From Planomonospora_B alba (GTDB taxonomy: Bacteria; Actinomycetota; Actinomycetes; Streptosporangiales; Streptosporangiaceae): a stretch of DNA of 64,000 nucleotides. The DNA lies in the NCBI RefSeq assembly GCF_039534085.1, contig NZ_BAAAUT010000002.1:165369-229368 (forward strand), given 5' to 3'. Below, in pieces: positions 1 to 8,238 of this stretch. The notes beneath the pieces are model-generated. The model ran no database searches. It was not told where the DNA came from and worked only from the letters and a program-made list of their open reading frames with translations. Position numbers and translations under genes: made by a program. Numbering within the stretch: the first letter of the stretch is position 1; each line of letters starts with the position of its first letter.

Positions 1-342
1 CTCCCCCAGCTCCTCGCGGGTGGAGACCAGCACGTAGTGGGCGTTCGGCTCGGAGGCGTAGGCGACGTCGGTGCGCGAGGGGTAGGCCTCGGTCGAGGTG
101 TGCGAGTGGTAGATGACCACCGGCTCCTCGTCTCGGTCGTCCATCTCCCGCCAGACCCGGAACTGCTCCATGGAGTCGAAGCGGTAGAAGGTCGGCGACC
201 GCTCGGCGTTCTCCATCGGGATGAACCGCACCGGGGTGTCCGAGCCCACCGGGCCCGCGATCACGCCGCACGCCTCGTCCGGGTGGTCGGCCCGGGCGTG
301 CGCGATCATCTTGTCGACCAGTTCCTGGGAGATCGTGAGCAT
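1..342 (-). CDS. M67 (JAMM/MPN) family metallopeptidase, partial at window start
   Basis: Zinc isopeptidase of the Mov34/MPN/PAD-1 class. The 114 visible codons start at ATG 342 and remain open to base 1, so the C-terminus is missing. The JAMM signature is complete: an early Glu in DEACGV (about residue 23), then HSHTSTEAYPSRTD (HxH-x7-S-x2-D, about residues 79-92). In Mycobacterium tuberculosis the homologue at the same place, Mec, cleaves cysteine from the sulfur carrier CysO; that function is inferred here from family and synteny. It is the third gene after clpS and DUF2017 and starts 9 bases after the DUF2017 stop. The next genes (moaD/cysO and cysM expected) lie outside the window. Confidence 0.9.
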   Translation of the reverse strand, partial: MLTISQELVDKMIAHARADHPDEACGVIAGPVGSDTPVRFIPMENAERSPTFYRFDSMEQFRVWREMDDRDEEPVVIYHSHTSTEAYPSRTDVAYASEPNAHYVLVSTREELGE

Positions 343-351
343 GCCTGGAAG

Positions 352-876
352 CTACCAAAGAGCCCGGACCAGGCTGTCCTGGAGGTAGGTCAGCCAGTCG
401 TACGTCACGTACGCCGGGTAGCGGGGGTCGTCCTCGGGCATCCCGGCGATCTCGTCGTGGACCTCCTCGGTCACCTCCAGCCGGGTGCCGAGCGCCAGCC
501 GCACGTCGTTCAGCGCCCGCATCCACGCCAGCGCCTGCTCGTGCTCCAGCTCCACCCGGCCGGGCACCGCGGTCTCCAGCAGGGTCCGCGCGTCGGCCCG
601 CTTGCCCTCGCGCAGCCCCACCTCGGTGTAGCGGCGGAACTCCGCCGACATCTCCCGGTCGGCGTAGGCCGCGGGGAACAGCCGGGCCAGCACCGGGTCG
701 GTGGGCTGCTCGGCCGGGCCGATGCCGAGGGCGCGCTCCAGCGGGTCGTCGCCGGCCTTCCCCGGCTCGACCAACTCCAGGATCTGGGCGACCAGCGACC
801 GCAGCACCGCGACCTCCTCGGCGTCGAACCGGGCGGTCACCCCGCCCCGGTTCCCGGGGGAGAATCCCTCGCTCAC
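352..876 (-). CDS. DUF2017 family protein
   Basis: 174-residue soluble, mainly helical acidic protein with GTG start, matching the DUF2017 family that accompanies clpS in actinobacteria. Recognisable family features are the N-terminal RFDAEEVAVLRSLVAQ segment and the C-terminal YLQDSLVRALW end. Function is unknown; old annotations as a transcriptional regulator rest on little, and I see no helix-turn-helix. It lies between clpS (86 bases upstream) and the JAMM peptidase (9 bases downstream) and is probably cotranscribed with both, so a link to adaptor-mediated proteolysis or CysO-type sulfur transfer is possible but inferred. No strong Shine-Dalgarno sequence supports the GTG at 876, so the start is tentative. 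Confidence 0.85.
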   Translation of the reverse strand: MSEGFSPGNRGGVTARFDAEEVAVLRSLVAQILELVEPGKAGDDPLERALGIGPAEQPTDPVLARLFPAAYADREMSAEFRRYTEVGLREGKRADARTLLETAVPGRVELEHEQALAWMRALNDVRLALGTRLEVTEEVHDEIAGMPEDDPRYPAYVTYDWLTYLQDSLVRALW

Positions 877-961
877 CGGTCACCGCCCCCGGCGCCATTC
901 GGGGAGCCGCCCCGCGGCCCGCCGGCTCCGCGGCCCCCGCCGGCCCACTGCGCGCCGCCGC

Positions 962-1255
962 TCACGAGTCCTGCTGCAGGGTGGCCCACAGGCCGTAGGA
1001 GTGCATGATCTGCACGTCGCGCTCCATCTCCTCGCGGGTGCCGCTGGAGACCACCGCCTTGCCCTTGTGGTGCACGTCCAGCATGAGCTTCTCCGCCTTC
1101 TCCCGCGGGTAGCCGAAGACGGACTGGAAGACGTACGTGACATACGACATGAGGTTGACCGGGTCGTTCCAGACGATCGTCAACCACGGCAGATCCGGCC
1201 GGTTGTCGATCGACGGACGCTCGACCTCCATCGGAGCTGTGGTACTCACGTTCAC
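962..1255 (-). CDS. clpS: ATP-dependent Clp protease adaptor ClpS
   Basis: 97-residue N-degron adaptor that delivers substrates with destabilising N-terminal residues to the ClpC/ClpA-ClpP protease in the cytoplasm. The folded ClpS domain runs from about residue 23: PWLTIVWNDPVNLMSYV contains the conserved V-W/L-N-D-x-x-N binding-pocket segment, then HHKGKAVVSSGTREEME, the typical ClpC-contacting part. Length is normal for the family. The GTG at 1255 gives a short flexible N-terminus; ATG further in would remove part of it. It heads the clpS-DUF2017-JAMM operon and diverges from pncB, with the two starts only 35 bases apart, so the promoters overlap. The same clpS/pncB divergence occurs in M. 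tuberculosis (Rv1331/Rv1330c). Confidence 0.95.
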   Translation of the reverse strand: MNVSTTAPMEVERPSIDNRPDLPWLTIVWNDPVNLMSYVTYVFQSVFGYPREKAEKLMLDVHHKGKAVVSSGTREEMERDVQIMHSYGLWATLQQDS

Positions 1256-1276
1256 CAGTCTGCCTCATCGCGGGCT

Positions 1277-1282
1277 TAGTCT
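1277..1282 (+). promoter_or_regulatory. -10 box of a leaderless pncB promoter
   Basis: TAGTCT fits the actinobacterial TANNNT -10 pattern and ends 7 bases before GTG 1290. There is no Shine-Dalgarno sequence before that GTG, so transcription probably begins on the start codon. No clear -35 is visible at standard spacing. Confidence 0.55.
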
Positions 1283-1289
1283 TCGACTC

Positions 1290-2579
1290 GTGACGACGAG
1301 CATGAGCGGGGCGCTGCTGACCGACCACTACGAGCTCACGATGCTGCAGGCGGCGCTGCGCAGCGGGGCGGCGTCGCGCCGCTGCGTCTTCGAGGTGTTC
1401 GCCCGGCAGCTGCCCGGGGGGCGGCGCTACGGGGTGGTCGCCGGGACCGCCCGCGTGCTCGACGCGCTGGAGCACTTCCGGTTCGGCGAGGACGAGCTCG
1501 CCTTCCTGGCCGCCCACCGCGTGGTGGACGCCCCGACCCTGGACTTCCTCGCCGGCTACCGCTTCCGCGGCCGGGTGGACGGCTATCCCGAAGGCGAGTG
1601 CTACTTCCCCGGCTCCCCCATCATGACCGTGGAGGGCACGTTCGCCGAGGCCGTTCTGCTGGAGACGCTGATCCTGTCCGTCCTCAACCACGACTGCGCG
1701 ATCGCGTGCGCCGCCTCCCGGATGGTGCAGGCGGCGGGCTCCCGGCCGCTCATCGAGATGGGCTCGCGCCGCACCCACGAGCTGTCCGCCGTGGCCGCCG
1801 CCCGTGCCGCCTACCTGTGCGGGTTCGCCTCCACCTCCAACCTGATGGCCGGCCGGGTGTACGGCGTGCCGACCGCGGGGACGGCCGCCCACGCGTTCAC
1901 GCTGCTGCACGACTCCGAGGAGCAGGCCTTCGCCGCCCAGCTCGCCTCGCTCGGCGCCGGCACCACGCTCCTGGTGGACACCTACGACGTGGCGCAGGCT
2001 GTGCGGACCGCGGTGGAGCTCGCCGGGCCGGAGCTGGGCGCGGTCCGGATCGACTCCGGTGACCTGGCCGAGGCCGCCCGCGACGTGCGGGCGCAGCTCG
2101 ACGCGCTGGGCGCGCAGCGCACCCGCATCGTGGTCACCGGCGACCTCGACGAGTACTCCATCGCGGCGCTGGCCGCCGCCCCGGTGGACGGCTACGGCGT
2201 CGGGACCTCCCTGGTCACCGGCTCCGGCGCGCCCACCGCAGCCCTGGTGTACAAGCTCGTCGCGCGGGAGAGCGCCTCCGGCGTCCTGGAGCCGGTCGCC
2301 AAGAGGTCCGTCGGCAAGCCCAGCCGGGGCGGCCGGAAGGAGGCCTTCCGGCGGCTCGACGACTCGGGCACCGCGGTCGCCGAGCTGGTCACCGTCGCGC
2401 GCGAGCAGCCGCCCGGTACCCGCCCGCTCCAGGTGCCGCTGGTCCGCGACGGCGAGGTCGTCTGGAAGGAGGGCCTGGAGGAGTCCCGCGCCCGGCACCG
2501 CGCCGCCTTCGCCGAGCTCCCCGTCACCGCCCACCAGCTGTCCCGGGGGGACGCGGCCATCCCCACCGTGTTCGGCTAG
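1290..2579 (+). CDS. pncB: Nicotinate phosphoribosyltransferase
   Basis: 429-residue enzyme of the Preiss-Handler NAD salvage pathway; it joins nicotinate to PRPP to give nicotinate mononucleotide, with ATP hydrolysis. The N-terminus ALLTDHYELTMLQAAL is the family signature, and EMGSRRTHELSA carries the His expected to be phosphorylated during turnover. VRIDSGDL and VVTGDLDEYSI are the phosphate-binding loops of the barrel domain. GTG 1290 is preferred because a -10 box sits at leaderless distance; ATG 1302 in the same frame (MSGALLTDHY) is the alternative. The next gene, 24 bases on, encodes nicotinamidase, which makes its substrate, so the pair forms a compact nicotinamide-to-NaMN module. 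Divergent from clpS. Confidence 0.95.
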   Translation: MTTSMSGALLTDHYELTMLQAALRSGAASRRCVFEVFARQLPGGRRYGVVAGTARVLDALEHFRFGEDELAFLAAHRVVDAPTLDFLAGYRFRGRVDGYPEGECYFPGSPIMTVEGTFAEAVLLETLILSVLNHDCAIACAASRMVQAAGSRPLIEMGSRRTHELSAVAAARAAYLCGFASTSNLMAGRVYGVPTAGTAAHAFTLLHDSEEQAFAAQLASLGAGTTLLVDTYDVAQAVRTAVELAGPELGAVRIDSGDLAEAARDVRAQLDALGAQRTRIVVTGDLDEYSIAALAAAPVDGYGVGTSLVTGSGAPTAALVYKLVARESASGVLEPVAKRSVGKPSRGGRKEAFRRLDDSGTAVAELVTVAREQPPGTRPLQVPLVRDGEVVWKEGLEESRARHRAAFAELPVTAHQLSRGDAAIPTVFG

Positions 2580-2603
2580 TCCCGGCCGTGTTTGACTGAC
2601 CTC

Positions 2604-3179
2604 ATGGCAACCGCGCTGATCATCGTCGACGTCCAGAACGACTTCTGCGAGGGCGGCAGCCTCGCGGTGAGCGGCGGCGCGGAGGTCGCCGCCGCCATCT
2701 CCCGGCACGCCGCCACGCACGGCTACGACCACGTCGTGGCCACCCGCGACTTCCACATCGACCCGGGCGACCACTTCGCCGCGGAGCCGGACTTCGTGGC
2801 CTCCTGGCCAGCGCACTGCGTGGCCGGGACCCCGGGCGCCGGCTTCCACCCCGCCCTGGACACCGCGCGGGTGGAGGAGGTGTTCAGCAAGGGCGCCCAC
2901 GCCGCCGCCTACAGCGGCTTCGAGGGCGCGGCGGGCGACGGCACGGGCCTGGCCGACTGGCTGGCCGAGCGCCGGGTCGACACGGTGGACGTCGTCGGCA
3001 TCGCCACCGACCACTGCGTGCGCGCCACGGCCCTGGACGCGGCCGGCGGCGGCCTGGCCGTCCGCGTGCTGCTGGACCTCACCGCCGGGGTCGCCCCGCA
3101 GACCACCGAGGCCGCGCTGGCGGAGCTCGCCGCCGCCGGGGTCCGCCTCAGCGGCACCCCGGTGGTCCGCCCCTCCTGA
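2604..3179 (+). CDS. pncA: Nicotinamidase / isochorismatase-family hydrolase
   Basis: 191-residue cysteine hydrolase converting nicotinamide to nicotinate and ammonia, feeding PncB just upstream. The isochorismatase-fold triad is visible: Asp in IIVDVQNDFCEGG (near the N-terminus), Lys in FSKGAHAAAYSGFEG (about residue 95) and Cys in ATDHCVRATALDA (about residue 137). The metal-binding DxHxxxH element is seen in RDFHIDPGDHF. Length matches mycobacterial PncA (186 residues). ATG 2604 puts the start at MATALIIVDV, as in homologues; a TTG 12 bases earlier is less likely. In mycobacteria this enzyme activates pyrazinamide; that is family knowledge only. Confidence in nicotinamidase specificity is high because of the pncB partner. 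Confidence 0.93.
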   Translation: MATALIIVDVQNDFCEGGSLAVSGGAEVAAAISRHAATHGYDHVVATRDFHIDPGDHFAAEPDFVASWPAHCVAGTPGAGFHPALDTARVEEVFSKGAHAAAYSGFEGAAGDGTGLADWLAERRVDTVDVVGIATDHCVRATALDAAGGGLAVRVLLDLTAGVAPQTTEAALAELAAAGVRLSGTPVVRPS

Positions 3180-3291
3180 CGCGGATACGAACGATCACCG
3201 ATCGGCAAGGAGGGGGTAAACCCCGCCATCACCGGATGCCGCAGGAGTATGACGGAGAGTCGAGATCCTCATACCTCGCGGTGGTGACCAC

Positions 3292-3912
3292 ATGCTCGTG
3301 CTCGGTGTCTCGTGGCTGGTCCTGGCCCCCGTGTGCCTGTGGCTGCTGGTGCGCGGCCGGGCCCGGGTGCGGGTCGGCGCGCTCCTCGTGCTCGTCGCGC
3401 TGCAGGCGGCCACCGTCGGGCTCGACGCCGCGGAGCGGGCTCCCACCGCCCCGCTCGCGCTGCCCGCGGCGCCCGAGCCCGCGCTCTCCCGGCCCGCCGC
3501 GTCCGCCTCTGCCCGGCCCCTGGCGCCCGCCTCACCGAAGCCGCTGGCCCCGGCGCCGTCCACACCGGGCGACGTGGTGGCGCGCCCGGTGACGTGCGCC
3601 TCCTCGCCCCGCGCACCCGAGCAGGCGAGGCTGATCACCCGCGGGGGCGAGCTGCGCGCGGTGGCGCTGTCCTGGACGGCCGCGGTGGGCGAGTGCGACA
3701 CCGCGACCGTCGTCCTGCGCCGCCGCGGCCGCACGCTGCGGGTGTGGCTGCACGAGGGCGCCGCGGTGCGGCGCGCCGGCGCCCGCACCCTGCCGGTGCG
3801 CGTGCTCGGCGGCACGGCCTCCACCCGGGTCCGCCTCGTGCCGCCCCTGCCCGGCGGCGCGGACCTGGTGGCGGTCGACGGCCGCACCGGCCTGCCGATC
3901 ACGCCGGGCTGA
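3292..3912 (+). CDS. Hypothetical membrane-anchored protein
   Basis: 206 residues, no family recognised. Two hydrophobic segments occur at the N-terminus (about residues 1-18 and 27-46), followed by a Pro/Ala-rich linker (about 48-100) and a C-terminal globular part rich in Arg and Val (about 105-206). The linker and the Cys pair (TCASS, GECDT) suggest the C-terminal part is extracytoplasmic. It is a lone gene, 113 bases after pncA on the same strand and convergent with the helicase gene that follows. No Shine-Dalgarno sequence stands out before ATG 3292 (GGTGGTGACCAC), so an upstream GTG is possible. Function unknown. Confidence 0.6.
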   Translation: MLVLGVSWLVLAPVCLWLLVRGRARVRVGALLVLVALQAATVGLDAAERAPTAPLALPAAPEPALSRPAASASARPLAPASPKPLAPAPSTPGDVVARPVTCASSPRAPEQARLITRGGELRAVALSWTAAVGECDTATVVLRRRGRTLRVWLHEGAAVRRAGARTLPVRVLGGTASTRVRLVPPLPGGADLVAVDGRTGLPITPG

Positions 3913-3997
3913 CCCGGCGCCACCGTCCGCGCCGCGGGCGTCGGGGCCGCCGGTCGTCGGCGGGCACCGGACCCGCCGCCCGCGGACGGCCGTACGG

Positions 3998-5746
3998 CTA
4001 GCGCCGCTGGGTGGCCCACTGGCGGATCTTGTCGATGCGCGCCTGCACCTGCTCGGCGGTGGCCTGCGCGATCGCCGGGCCCCCGCAGGCGCGCCGGAGC
4101 TCGGCGTGGATGACCCCGTGGGGCTGGCCGGTGCGGTGGTTCCACGCGCCGACCAGGCCGTTGAGCTCCCGGCGCAGGTCGGCGAGCACCTCGTGCGGGG
4201 CGCGCTCCGGCTCCCTGCGCTCCGGCTTCTTCCGGGCCGCCTTGAGCTGCTCCGACTGGCGCCTGCTGAGCAGGGTCCGGACCTGGTCGGGCTCCAGCAG
4301 GCCGGGTAGGCCGAGGAAGTCCTCCTCCTCCGGGGAGCCGGGCTCGGCGGCCGTGCCGAACTCGCCGCCGTCGAAGAGCACCCGGTCGAAGGTGGCGACC
4401 GCCTCCAGGGTCTCGAACGGCAGCTCGTCGCCCAGGACGTCGGGGTTGTCCTTCTTCCGGTTGGCGTCCTCGACGAGGAAGTCGTCGAGGCCCTCCTCCG
4501 GCGGTTTGCGGTCGAGCACGTGGTCGCGCTCGGCCTCCATCTCCCCGGCCAGGCCCATCAGGGTCGGCACCGAGGGCAGGAACACCGAGGCGGTCTCGCC
4601 GCGCTTGCGGGCCCGGACGAAGCGGCCGACGGCCTGGGCGAAGAACAGCGGCGTGGAGGTGCTGGTGGCGTACACGCCGACGGCCAGGCGCGGGATGTCG
4701 ACGCCCTCGGAGACCATCCGGACCGCGACCAGCCAGCGGTCCGTGGAGGCCGAGAACTGCTTGATCTTCTTGGAGGCGTCGGGGTCGTCGGAGAGCACGA
4801 CGGTGGCGCCCTCGCCCGTGATGGTGCGCAGGTGGCGGGCGTAGGCCCGGGCGGTCTCGTGGTCGGTGGCGATGACCAGGCCGCCCGCGTCGGGCACGCC
4901 CCGGCGCACCTCGGTCAGGCGCCGGTCGGCGGCGCGCAGCACCTGCCGGATCCAGTCGCCCTTGGGGTCGAGCGCGGCCCGCCACGCCTGGCCGATCTGG
5001 TCCTTGGTGAGGGGGGTGCCGAGCGTCGCGGCGATCTCGTCGCCCGCCCGGGTGCGCCAGCGCATCTCCCCGGCGTAGGCGAGGAAGATGACCGGCCGGA
5101 CGACGCCGTCGGCGAGCGCCGGGCCGTACCCGTAGGAGTAGTCGGAAACGCTCCGCAGCACGCCCTCGCCGTCTTCGGCGTAGGTGACGAACGGGATGGG
5201 GTTCACGTCGGACCGGAAGGGGGTGCCGGTCAGGGCCAGGCGCCGCGCGGCGGGCTCGAACGCCTCGCGCACGCCGTCGCCCCAGGACCTGCTGTCGCCG
5301 GCGTGGTGGATCTCGTCGAAGATGACGAGCGTCTTGCGGGCCTCGGTGCGGGCGCGGTGCAGCGCCGGGTGCATGGCGACCTGGGCGTAGGTGACCGCCA
5401 CGCCGGTGTAGTCGCGGGAGGTCGCGCCCTGGCTGTTCTTGAACTCGGGGTCGATCGCGACGCCGACGCGCCCGGCGGCGTCGGCCCACTGCCGCTTGAG
5501 GTGCTCGGTGGGGGTGACGATCGTCACCGCCCGGACGATCCCCCGCGACAGCAGGTCGGTCGCGATGCGCAGCGCGAAGGTGGTCTTGCCCGCGCCCGGG
5601 GTGGCGACCGCGAGGAAGTCGCGGGGCTCGCGCCGGCGGTACAGGTCGTAGGCCTCCTGCTGCCAGGCGCGGAGCTTCGGCGCGGTGCCCCAGGCGGCCC
5701 GGTCGGGGTACGAGGGAGGCAGGTGGGAGGCGGCGGAAGTGCTCAC
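3998..5746 (-). CDS. DEAD/DEAH-box superfamily 2 helicase
   Basis: 582-residue SF2 ATPase of the UvrB/RecG-like restriction-helicase (ResIII) type. Motifs in order: RAWQQEAYDLY (Q-like), Walker A ATPGAGKTTF (about residue 49), DEIHHAG motif II (about 144), LTGTPFR motif III (about 171), the second RecA domain with ISDDPDAS, and QAVGRFVRARKR motif VI (about 390). The C-terminal 150 residues are charged and helical, without a recognised nuclease or zinc domain. GTG 5746 is preceded by GGAGGGG at good spacing. Such stand-alone helicases are widespread in actinobacteria; substrate (DNA or RNA) and role are unknown. It stands alone, so there is no sign of a defence island. Confidence 0.85.
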   Translation of the reverse strand: MSTSAASHLPPSYPDRAAWGTAPKLRAWQQEAYDLYRRREPRDFLAVATPGAGKTTFALRIATDLLSRGIVRAVTIVTPTEHLKRQWADAAGRVGVAIDPEFKNSQGATSRDYTGVAVTYAQVAMHPALHRARTEARKTLVIFDEIHHAGDSRSWGDGVREAFEPAARRLALTGTPFRSDVNPIPFVTYAEDGEGVLRSVSDYSYGYGPALADGVVRPVIFLAYAGEMRWRTRAGDEIAATLGTPLTKDQIGQAWRAALDPKGDWIRQVLRAADRRLTEVRRGVPDAGGLVIATDHETARAYARHLRTITGEGATVVLSDDPDASKKIKQFSASTDRWLVAVRMVSEGVDIPRLAVGVYATSTSTPLFFAQAVGRFVRARKRGETASVFLPSVPTLMGLAGEMEAERDHVLDRKPPEEGLDDFLVEDANRKKDNPDVLGDELPFETLEAVATFDRVLFDGGEFGTAAEPGSPEEEDFLGLPGLLEPDQVRTLLSRRQSEQLKAARKKPERREPERAPHEVLADLRRELNGLVGAWNHRTGQPHGVIHAELRRACGGPAIAQATAEQVQARIDKIRQWATQRR

Positions 5747-5902
5747 GCGCCCCTCCTCGCCTGGCTGCTCGCCGGAGTGCTCACGGTGCTGCTGGGTCGG
5801 ATGGTCCGCTCGCTTCGCTCACTCACAATCCCAACAGACTAACCTCCGCGTACCGGCGTGCGCGCCGATCGCGGTGATCCCCGGCGGATCGGCCGCGCCC
5901 TC

Positions 5903-6751
5903 TCAGCGCAGTCCGGCGACCACGGAGTCGATCGCGGCGCGGGCCCGCGGGTCGTCCGGGCCCGCCACCGCCAGCACGACGACCGGGGGCCGGCCCGCGC
6001 TCCCGGTGAGGAAGACCACACGCAGGTAGGCCGGGCGGTTCACCACGTCGCGGTACTCCGCCCGCAGGGCGCGGCTGTGCCCGGTCCGCCCGCCGACGGT
6101 GATCGCCCGGTCGTCGGCGACCTTCACCTCGTCGCCGTGGAGCAGGAGCCTGCCGTACAGGTCGGCGAGCGTCACCGCGGCCCTGCGCGCGTCGGTGACC
6201 CCGCCGCCGGGCCGGACCAGCACCGTCGCCGTGCGGCCGTCCCCGGCCACCGAGGTGAAGCCCGTGACCGGGGGCACCGCGCCCGTCCGCCATCCGGCGG
6301 GCAGCGGGTAGCCGACGCCCGCGGCCCGGTCCGTCACCCGGCCCGGGGCCGGGGAGGGGGACGACAGCCGCAGCACCGCGACGACGGCGCCCGCGGTGAC
6401 CGCGGCGCAGGCCGCCAGGGCGAGCAGGCCGAGCAGGAAGCGCCGCAGGCGGCGGGGGAGCCGCGGGCCGGCGGGCGGAGAGGGCGTGCCGTACCGGCGG
6501 GCCGAGGGCGGCAGGTCGTCGTCGGCGCCGTCGCGGCCGGGAGCGCGCGCGGGGCCGGGGCGGGCGGCGCTCCACCCGCCCTGCCGGAGCGGCCGCGCCC
6601 CGTCCTGCTCCGGCGGGGCCGCTGGGACGCCCCCGGCCACCGGGGCCCCGTAGGGCCTGCCGTAGGGCCGCGTCCGGCGCGGGTCGCGCCGTCTCGGGAA
6701 GCCCTCCGGCGGGTCCTCCGGCGGCCTCGCCCGGTGCGGTGGTTCCCCCAC
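5903..6751 (-). CDS. Hypothetical single-pass membrane protein with extracytoplasmic domain
   Basis: 282 residues. The first 95 are Pro/Arg/Gly-rich and disordered; a single transmembrane helix follows (about residues 103-127, LLGLLALAACAAVTAGAVVA), then a folded domain of about 150 residues beginning GVGYPLPAGWRTG. That opening resembles PsbP/Mog1/LpqN-like extracytoplasmic domains of actinobacteria, a loose resemblance only. GTG 6751 has a clear GGGAGGAG Shine-Dalgarno sequence 6 bases upstream. Topology is N-inside, C-outside. It is 96 bases after the MFS gene and may be read with it. Function unknown. Confidence 0.7.
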   Translation of the reverse strand: MGEPPHRARPPEDPPEGFPRRRDPRRTRPYGRPYGAPVAGGVPAAPPEQDGARPLRQGGWSAARPGPARAPGRDGADDDLPPSARRYGTPSPPAGPRLPRRLRRFLLGLLALAACAAVTAGAVVAVLRLSSPSPAPGRVTDRAAGVGYPLPAGWRTGAVPPVTGFTSVAGDGRTATVLVRPGGGVTDARRAAVTLADLYGRLLLHGDEVKVADDRAITVGGRTGHSRALRAEYRDVVNRPAYLRVVFLTGSAGRPPVVVLAVAGPDDPRARAAIDSVVAGLR

Positions 6752-6846
6752 GGCGGCTCCTCCCGGTGGTCACGGCCTTTCCCGTCCTACCATGCCTCGC
6801 CCGCCGCGGTCCGGCCATAGGTGATCGCGGGTATGGCCGCGCCGGG

Positions 6847-8238
6847 TCAGGAGGGGTCGCGCATGCGTCCGGCGACGGCCGTGCCGAACACCGCGATGGC
6901 CGCCGTCATCGCGATGATCGTGGTGTATCCGGTGGCGATGTCGTCGTGGCCGATGACGTTGATCAGCACGCCGCCGAACCCGATGGTGAGCGCGCCGCCC
7001 AGGGTGTCGACCACCTGGAGCGCGGCGGAGTTCGCCCCCTGCTCGTCACCCGGCGACTGGCGCATGGTGGTGATGCTCACGCTGGTGGTGCCGATGCCCA
7101 TGCCGAATCCGGCGACCATCCAGGCGGGCGCCATGACCCACCCGGTGGATCCGGGGACGAGGGCGACCAGGGTGAGCAGGATGCCCGCGGTGACGGCCGC
7201 GGCGCCGATCCGCACCAGGGTGGGCCGGTCGAACTCGCGCCGGGTCTGCAGATAGGAGCCACCGCTCCAGCCCAGGGCGCCGATGGTGAGCGCGAACCCG
7301 GCCTGGCTGGTGCTGAAGCCCAGCTCCGCCTGGAGCACCAGCGGGATGTAGGCGTTGACGCCGAAGAAGGCGGAGGCCAGCACGCCGCGCATCATGACCG
7401 TGGTGGGCAGCCCCCGGCCGAAGCGCAGCGCGCCGACCGGCAGCAGCCGGGGCAGTCCGACGGCGAGCAGCACCAGTCCCGCGGCGGTGGCGATCCCGCC
7501 GGGCAGCGGGGCGCCGTGCAGGTTCTCCACCCCGTACAGCAGCGTGCCGCCGCCGGCGGCCGTCGCCAGGGCCGCCAGGGTCATCCGCAGCGGGCGGGAG
7601 CGGGGCCCGGTGCCGGGCACCGGGGCGTCGCCGTCGCCGCCGCCGCGCAGCGCGGGCAGGAGCATCACCAGGGCGGGGACGACCAGCGGGACGATGCCGT
7701 AGAAGACCCAGCGCCAGCCCGCGGTGTCGGCGACGAGCCCGCCGACGCTGGGCCCGATCAGCGACGGCAGCACCCAGGCCGACGAGAGCCCGGCGAAGAC
7801 CTTGGGCCGGGCCTCCGGCGGGTAGACCCGCACGATCATGACGTAGATCGCGACGATGACGAAGCCGCCGCCCAGTCCCTGGACCGCGCGGGCCGCGATG
7901 AACAGCTCCTTCGAGCCCGCGGCGCCCGCCATGACCATGCCGGCCACGAACAGGGCCACGCCGAGCAGGAACGGCACGGCGTGGCCGCGCCGGTCCGACC
8001 AGAGTCCGGCGACCACGTTGGCGAACAGGCCGGCGATCAGGAAGGCCGAGAAGCTCATGCCGTACAGGTCGAGCGCGTCGAGGTCCGCCGAGACGGCGGG
8101 CATGATCGTGCCGATCGACATGCCCTCGAAGGCGATCAGGGTGACGACGAGCAGGATGCCGAGGGTCGCCGTGCGGTACCGGGGACCGAAGATCCGGGGA
8201 GGAGCGTATGGAGCGTCGAGCGTCTTCGGTGCTGTCAC
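6847..8238 (-). CDS. Major facilitator superfamily transporter
   Basis: 463-residue integral membrane permease, probably a proton-driven exporter of the drug:H+ antiporter class. The conserved loop 2-3 motif is seen in GLWSDRRGHAVPF, and RAVQGLGGGFVIVAIYVMI matches the fourth-helix region of DHA families. WVLPSLIGPSVGGLVADTAGWRWVF corresponds to the motif C region (GPxxGG) typical of antiporters, here spanning two helices. I count about 12-14 hydrophobic segments. The start is GTG 8238, inside the last codon of the upstream metalloprotease gene (GTGA overlap), so translation is coupled. Substrate unknown. Confidence 0.9.
   Translation of the reverse strand: MTAPKTLDAPYAPPRIFGPRYRTATLGILLVVTLIAFEGMSIGTIMPAVSADLDALDLYGMSFSAFLIAGLFANVVAGLWSDRRGHAVPFLLGVALFVAGMVMAGAAGSKELFIAARAVQGLGGGFVIVAIYVMIVRVYPPEARPKVFAGLSSAWVLPSLIGPSVGGLVADTAGWRWVFYGIVPLVVPALVMLLPALRGGGDGDAPVPGTGPRSRPLRMTLAALATAAGGGTLLYGVENLHGAPLPGGIATAAGLVLLAVGLPRLLPVGALRFGRGLPTTVMMRGVLASAFFGVNAYIPLVLQAELGFSTSQAGFALTIGALGWSGGSYLQTRREFDRPTLVRIGAAAVTAGILLTLVALVPGSTGWVMAPAWMVAGFGMGIGTTSVSITTMRQSPGDEQGANSAALQVVDTLGGALTIGFGGVLINVIGHDDIATGYTTIIAMTAAIAVFGTAVAGRMRDPS

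Noticed and set aside
873..3014. Minus-strand open frame opposite pncB and pncA
   Set aside because: Composition is Gly/His/Val-rich without domains, and the plus-strand genes have catalytic motifs.
3998..5746. Idea that the SF2 helicase belongs to a defence or restriction system
   Set aside because: No methyltransferase, nuclease or other defence gene is adjacent; flanking genes are unrelated membrane proteins.
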